A stretch of 9,014 nt of DNA, taken from assembly GCA_900551555.1 (NCBI GenBank), contig URWC01000067.1, positions 1 to 9,014 of the forward strand, written 5' to 3'. How positions within the stretch are numbered: position 1 is the first letter of the stretch; each line of letters begins with the position of its first letter. The notes below the pieces were generated by a model that had not been told where the DNA came from, did no database searches, and saw only the letters and a list, made by a program, of their open reading frames with translations. The position numbers and the translations under genes were made by a program. Source of the DNA: an uncultured Collinsella sp. GTDB lineage: Bacteria > Actinomycetota > Coriobacteriia > Coriobacteriales > Coriobacteriaceae. Below, piece after piece: positions 6,437 through 9,014 of this stretch.

Positions 6437-7090
6437 ATGACCCCCGCACAGATTGAGTTTTATAAGCGCCTTGCACACGGCCTGGCGCTCCAATTTGGCC
6501 CCAACTGCGAAGTCGTCGTCCACGATCTGGAGACCGAGGACGTGGACCACTCCATCGTAGTGATCGAAAACGGCCACGTCAGCGGGCGCAAACTGGGTGA
6601 CGGCCCCAGCCATATCGTGTTTGAGTCCATGCACGAGGGCACCGCCGACGTACACGACCGCGAGCCATACCTCACCAAAACCACCGATGGCAAGCTGCTC
6701 AAGTCCTCGACTATCTTTATCCGCAACGACGAAGGCAAGCCCGTCGGCATTTTGGGCATCAACTTTGACATTACGCTTATGAAGGCTTTTGAGCGTTCGC
6801 TCGACGCCTTTACCGGCACCGGCGGCACGGGCTATACCGAGCCCGAGCCCATTACCAAGAACATCGGCGACCTGCTCGAGGACCTGCTGCACGAGTGCGA
6901 GCAGTTTGTGGGCAAGCCCGCGGCGCTCATGACCAAAGACGAGCGCATTCGTGCCATTGGCTACCTCGACCGTCGCGGCGCCTTCCTCATTTCCAAGTCG
7001 AGCGAGCGCGCCTGCGAGTTCTTTGGCATCTCAAAGTACAGCTTCTATAGCTACCTCAATGAGGCCAAGGCGGCGGCCGGCGATAAGTAG
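6437..7090 (+). CDS. YheO/DauR-type transcriptional regulator (PAS_6 + HTH_22)
   Basis: A 217-residue predicted DNA-binding regulator. The N-terminal half (about 1-118) is a YheO-like PAS_6 domain, seen in CEVVVHDL (24-31) and GILGINFDIT (104-113). A linker with a short TGTGGTG stretch (126-132) leads to a C-terminal HTH_22 domain (about 145-212), with the recognition region SSERACEFFGISKYSFYSYLNE (188-209). E. coli YheO is about 240 residues; DauR of Pseudomonas, in the same family, controls D-arginine catabolism. The start at 6437 has AGGAAGG 5 bp upstream; an in-frame TTG at 6362 would add 25 unrelated residues. Divergent placement next to dpaL makes it the probable local sensor of a small-molecule intermediate, acting at the three dyads upstream. 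Activator or repressor cannot be decided from sequence. Family confidence is high; target is inference. Confidence 0.9.
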   Translation: MTPAQIEFYKRLAHGLALQFGPNCEVVVHDLETEDVDHSIVVIENGHVSGRKLGDGPSHIVFESMHEGTADVHDREPYLTKTTDGKLLKSSTIFIRNDEGKPVGILGINFDITLMKAFERSLDAFTGTGGTGYTEPEPITKNIGDLLEDLLHECEQFVGKPAALMTKDERIRAIGYLDRRGAFLISKSSERACEFFGISKYSFYSYLNEAKAAAGDK

Positions 7091-7092
7091 GC

Positions 7093-7128
7093 ACTCGCCC
7101 GGATTGCCCTCCCCTTTTGGGCGTGAGT
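7093..7128 (+). terminator. Weak hairpin after the regulator gene
   Basis: ACTCGCCC (7093-7100) pairs with GGGCG-T-GAGT (7119-7128) with one bulged T, starting 2 bp after the stop codon. No T-run follows, so termination efficiency is doubtful. Confidence 0.35.
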
Positions 7129-7172
7129 TCTGGAAAGCGCGAATCCAAGACCGAGCCGCTTGGGAAGTTCCA

Positions 7173-7178
7173 TATAAT
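7173..7178 (+). promoter_or_regulatory. Perfect -10 box TATAAT ahead of the membrane-protein gene
   Basis: A consensus TATAAT sits 34 bp before the ATG at 7213, giving a predicted start near 7185 and a leader of about 28 nt. No good -35 hexamer is found at 16-18 bp. This still supports the 7213 gene being transcribed separately from the regulator. Confidence 0.5.
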
Positions 7179-7212
7179 CGATGTCATTAGTATTTCGAAA
7201 GGATGGAACAGA

Positions 7213-8202
7213 ATGGCGTTGAGCAAGGCATCATGCACCGGTCGCGGATTGATTCCGGCAATTGGTGGACATGTGCACCGCATGTTCGATGAGGGTGAAG
7301 ACGACCTGTTTTCGCTGAGCCTTGACGACGTGATGGACGATCGCCCGTGGACCGCCGACGAACTCATGGGCGGCGGTGGGGCTCGCCCGTCAAGCCCCAA
7401 TCCCGCACTTGCGCCTAAGTCCGCACCTGCGCCGACTCCTGCGCAGTCGCCTGTTTCGACGCCCGCGCCCACGCCCGCACCCACTTCGGCGCCCACGACC
7501 GCTCCCCGCCCCGCAAACGACCCGTCCGAGACGGCGGCATTTCTCGCTGCGGCGACGCAGAGCAAATCGGCCGACAGCACCGTTATGTACAGCGCCCAGC
7601 AGTTGCCCGTTCCTGCGGCACGCAAGCCTCCGGTCACAAGGCTCGATGAGCCCGTCGCCCATCAGGTTGCCCACGATTCCTGGGCTGCAGCCGATCTGGA
7701 TGAGACCTCTACCGGCATGCCGGCGCTCGATGTTCCAGTTAACCCGCTTTTTGCCGCCAACACGAGCGCCGCGGACTATGAGGGCGGTGCGGCATATTCC
7801 GATTATTCCGATGGCTATGCTGGCACCGGTCGCATCGAGACCGAGGATTATGGCACCGCATCGAGCGATTATCTCAACGATCCGTACGCTGCCACGCCTG
7901 CACCGGAATATGACCCGGAGGCCGCGTCCGCGCCGGTGTATACCAAAAGCACGGGCGAAGAGCGCTTCGCCGATTATTACGCCAAGGAAAAGGCGCTGCG
8001 TTTCTCGGAATTTCCGCAGGCAGTCAAGGTTGCCTTTATCGCCATTGTCATTGCCCTGCTCGGTGTCATTGCGTTCGAGGGATTCCAGCTGTTCCGCGGC
8101 CCCACCCAAGCGGAGTCGGAAACCCAGCAAAAAGAGGACGATAACCAGTACCTGGACATCAACACCCTCAAGGGCGACCCCAACGACGGAGACGATGAGT
8201 AG
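7213..8202 (+). CDS. Pro/Ala-rich single-pass membrane protein of unknown function
   Basis: 329 residues; I do not recognise a family. Residues 1-56 are folded-looking, with an acidic stretch DEGEDDLFSLSLDDVMDD (26-43). Residues 58-101 are a disordered Pro/Ala/Thr/Ser tract with AP and TP repeats. Residues 187-243 are Tyr/Asp/Ala-rich and acidic (DYEGG, SDYSDGY, EDYGTASSDY, EYDPEA). A short basic/aromatic stretch (251-265) precedes one hydrophobic segment at about 271-293, and a 35-residue acidic tail ends the protein. There is no N-terminal signal peptide, so a large cytoplasmic N-part anchored near the C-terminus is the simplest topology. The start at 7213 has GAAAGGA 10 bp upstream and a TATAAT box. 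The shape recalls actinobacterial envelope or division accessory proteins, but nothing here proves such a role. It has no evident link to the purine cluster. Confidence 0.8.
   Translation: MALSKASCTGRGLIPAIGGHVHRMFDEGEDDLFSLSLDDVMDDRPWTADELMGGGGARPSSPNPALAPKSAPAPTPAQSPVSTPAPTPAPTSAPTTAPRPANDPSETAAFLAAATQSKSADSTVMYSAQQLPVPAARKPPVTRLDEPVAHQVAHDSWAAADLDETSTGMPALDVPVNPLFAANTSAADYEGGAAYSDYSDGYAGTGRIETEDYGTASSDYLNDPYAATPAPEYDPEAASAPVYTKSTGEERFADYYAKEKALRFSEFPQAVKVAFIAIVIALLGVIAFEGFQLFRGPTQAESETQQKEDDNQYLDINTLKGDPNDGDDE
7384..7515 (+). repeat. Low-complexity Pro/Ala/Thr coding tract
   Basis: Codons 58-101 of the membrane protein are built from irregular GCN-CCN and ACN-CCN pairs. It codes for a flexible linker and is a likely site of length change between strains. 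Confidence 0.6.
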
Positions 8203-8273
8203 CGGGAGCTGAAGGCGGCCGCAGGATCCCGCATCCAGCGCCGGCTTCTAAGTGCTGTTTTGTCATCCAGCCA

Positions 8274-8349
8274 CACTTTTCCGAAGTTTTAAGGTGCCTA
8301 TTTCGACACTTTTCCGTACTTTTACACGGCTGATTTCGACATTTTTCCG
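8274..8349. repeat. 33-bp-period intergenic repeat, three copies of CAC/TTTTTCCG motif
   Basis: CACTTTTCCG occurs at 8274-8283 and 8307-8316, and CATTTTTCCG at 8340-8349, each exactly 33 bp apart. Copies 2 and 3 are preceded by TTTCGA (8301-8306, 8334-8339), giving TTTCGACACTTTTCCG. The two full units agree at 25 of 33 positions, with the motif better conserved than the spacer. Three helical turns of spacing would put all copies on one DNA face. It follows the membrane-protein gene, so it could bind a protein or belong to a dispersed repeat family. Confidence 0.65.
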
Positions 8350-8381
8350 GATGAAAGCCGAATAATCACTTGGGAAACCAA

Positions 8382-8420
8382 CGCCATCCGCGCGTCATTT
8401 CGCGGATGGCGCTTGATTTC
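8382..8420 (+). terminator. Strong hairpin, probable terminator of the membrane-protein transcript
   Basis: A perfect 11-bp stem CGCCATCCGCG/CGCGGATGGCG (8382-8392 with 8401-8411) with an 8-nt loop, followed by CTTGATTTCT, an imperfect T-tract. It lies 180 bp after the stop at 8202. The stem is symmetric, so it could also act on the minus strand, where GTTGGTTT follows. Confidence 0.65.
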
Positions 8421-8421
8421 T

Positions 8422-8451
8422 GTCCGTACACGTTGAGTCCGTACACGTTGA
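8422..8451 (+). repeat. Perfect 15-bp tandem duplication
   Basis: GTCCGTACACGTTGA occurs twice back to back (8422-8436 and 8437-8451) without a mismatch or spacer. It lies between two terminator-like hairpins. Confidence 0.8.
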
Positions 8452-8463
8452 TAGACTTCCTCT

Positions 8464-8489
8464 TGCCCGCAAGGAGCGGGCACGTTTTA
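8464..8489 (+). terminator. Hairpin with short T-run ahead of the 140-aa gene
   Basis: TGCCCGC (8464-8470), loop AAGGA, GCGGGCA (8476-8482), then CGTTTTA. A 7-bp GC stem with a short T-run, placed about 93 bp before the next start codon. It is either a second terminator or an attenuator in the leader of the downstream gene. Confidence 0.55.
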
Positions 8490-8495
8490 TCCAGA

Positions 8496-8563
8496 GTCGG
8501 GGTAGAGAGTTGGCTCCACGATCCCGACGCCAACCGGCCAAAAGGCACGGTGGCCCTGCCAAC
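8496..8563 (+). other. Leader with mutually exclusive pairings before the 140-aa gene
   Basis: GTCGGG (8496-8501) can pair with CCCGAC (8523-8528). GTTGGC (8509-8514) can pair with GCCAAC at 8529-8534 or with a second GCCAAC at 8558-8563. The first two pairings cross, so only one can form easily. The last copy ends 7 nt before the ribosome site AAAGGAG (8571-8577). It could be a regulatory switch or chance in GC-rich DNA. Confidence 0.3.
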
Positions 8564-8582
8564 ATCGATGAAAGGAGTCCGT

Positions 8583-9005
8583 ATGGACAATTTCTCTGTG
8601 CGCAGCGAGCGCAACTTCCACAACCTGGCAGCCAAGCCAAAACGAATGCATCTTCTGGACAAGCAGAACGGCTACGCCTCGGCCATGGTCAAGAGCAGCC
8701 TCTCCCACCAGATGCGCTTCACGGTGCAAAAGCTCGAGAAAGAGTTCTGCGTTGCCGGCGACCCGCATGTGTTGCAGATCAAACTGTCCGGAGACGATTC
8801 GCGTGAGCCGTCTAGCTGGGAGCGGTTTGCCGATGGCGCGTGCGTTGCGGGCGGGTCGGGCATCTTTGCCCGCGAGTGCTTCTGCGAGGGCGCCGAGGTA
8901 TTCCTGGATCTGTGCCGCGACGCCGTACGCGCGGCCGAGCTGCACCAGTGGAGTCAGAGGGAGTACGAGCTGTTGAGCGCCGCGCGTGGGGTTGCGGGGA
9001 TGTAG
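8583..9005 (+). CDS. Small protein of unknown function (140 aa)
   Basis: 140 residues with no family I recognise. The start at 8583 is fixed by AAAGGAG (8571-8577) 5 bp upstream; an in-frame upstream extension to 8370 would run through both hairpins and the tandem repeat and is not believed. The first 50 residues are basic (KPKR at 18-21, several K and R). The middle looks like beta strand (CVAGDPHVLQIKLSG, 56-70). The last 45 residues look helical and acidic. The tetrapeptide CVAG occurs twice (56-59 and 87-90), and there are five cysteines (56, 87, 99, 101, 111) but no clear zinc motif. There is no signal peptide or membrane segment, so it is probably cytoplasmic. Good codon use and ribosome site support a real gene. 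Confidence 0.7.
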   Translation: MDNFSVRSERNFHNLAAKPKRMHLLDKQNGYASAMVKSSLSHQMRFTVQKLEKEFCVAGDPHVLQIKLSGDDSREPSSWERFADGACVAGGSGIFARECFCEGAEVFLDLCRDAVRAAELHQWSQREYELLSAARGVAGM

Positions 9006-9014
9006 GCAGACGCA

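Noticed and set aside
8496..8534. True H-type pseudoknot from GTCGGG-GTTGGC-CCCGAC-GCCAAC
   Set aside because: There is no nucleotide between the two 3' arms and the 7-nt first loop would have to span both stems, so alternative hairpins are more plausible than a knot.
1..9014. CRISPR array, insertion sequence, tRNA or rRNA, prophage or defence genes
   Set aside because: No regularly spaced repeats of CRISPR size, no transposase or phage motifs and no RNA gene sequence were found on either strand; the 33-bp repeat lacks repeat/spacer structure.

Overview
The window looks like a chromosomal piece of a high-GC anaerobic gut actinobacterium of the Coriobacteriia, most like Collinsella. This is inferred from base composition, strong AAGGAG-type ribosome sites, codon choice and gene content; no rRNA or other taxonomic marker is present.

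The left two thirds (1-6160) is a block of five minus-strand genes. In transcription order they are dpaL/ygeX (diaminopropionate ammonia-lyase), ygeY (M20-family hydrolase), ygeW (knotted carbamoyltransferase), a MobA/MocA-like nucleotidyltransferase (mocA/ygfJ) and hyuA (dihydropyrimidinase/D-hydantoinase, cut by the window edge). This gene set matches the selenium/molybdenum-linked purine and uric-acid degradation cluster known from E. coli (ygeW-ygeX-ygeY-hyuA ... ygfJ) and from many gut anaerobes. It would open and strip ring-derived ureido intermediates, yielding ammonia, a carbamoyl group and pyruvate. A hairpin with a T-run after ygeW splits the block into dpaL-ygeY-ygeW and a translationally coupled mocA-hyuA pair. 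The gaps inside the first unit carry GC hairpins without a T-run.

Divergent from dpaL, at 6437-7090 on the plus strand, is a YheO/DauR-type regulator (PAS_6 plus HTH_22). The shared AT-rich intergenic region holds three related 20-bp dyad elements with centres 25-26 bp apart, arranged around a central GGTATACC. This is the best candidate for new regulatory biology here.

The right end (7100-9014) is unrelated plus-strand sequence. It has a promoter-preceded, Pro/Ala-rich protein with one C-terminal membrane segment, then a 380-bp gene-free stretch, then a 140-residue protein of unknown family. The gene-free stretch holds a 33-bp-period repeat, two terminator-like hairpins, a perfect 15-bp tandem duplication and a leader with competing base-pairings. 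I see no CRISPR array, tRNA, rRNA, insertion sequence or defence system.
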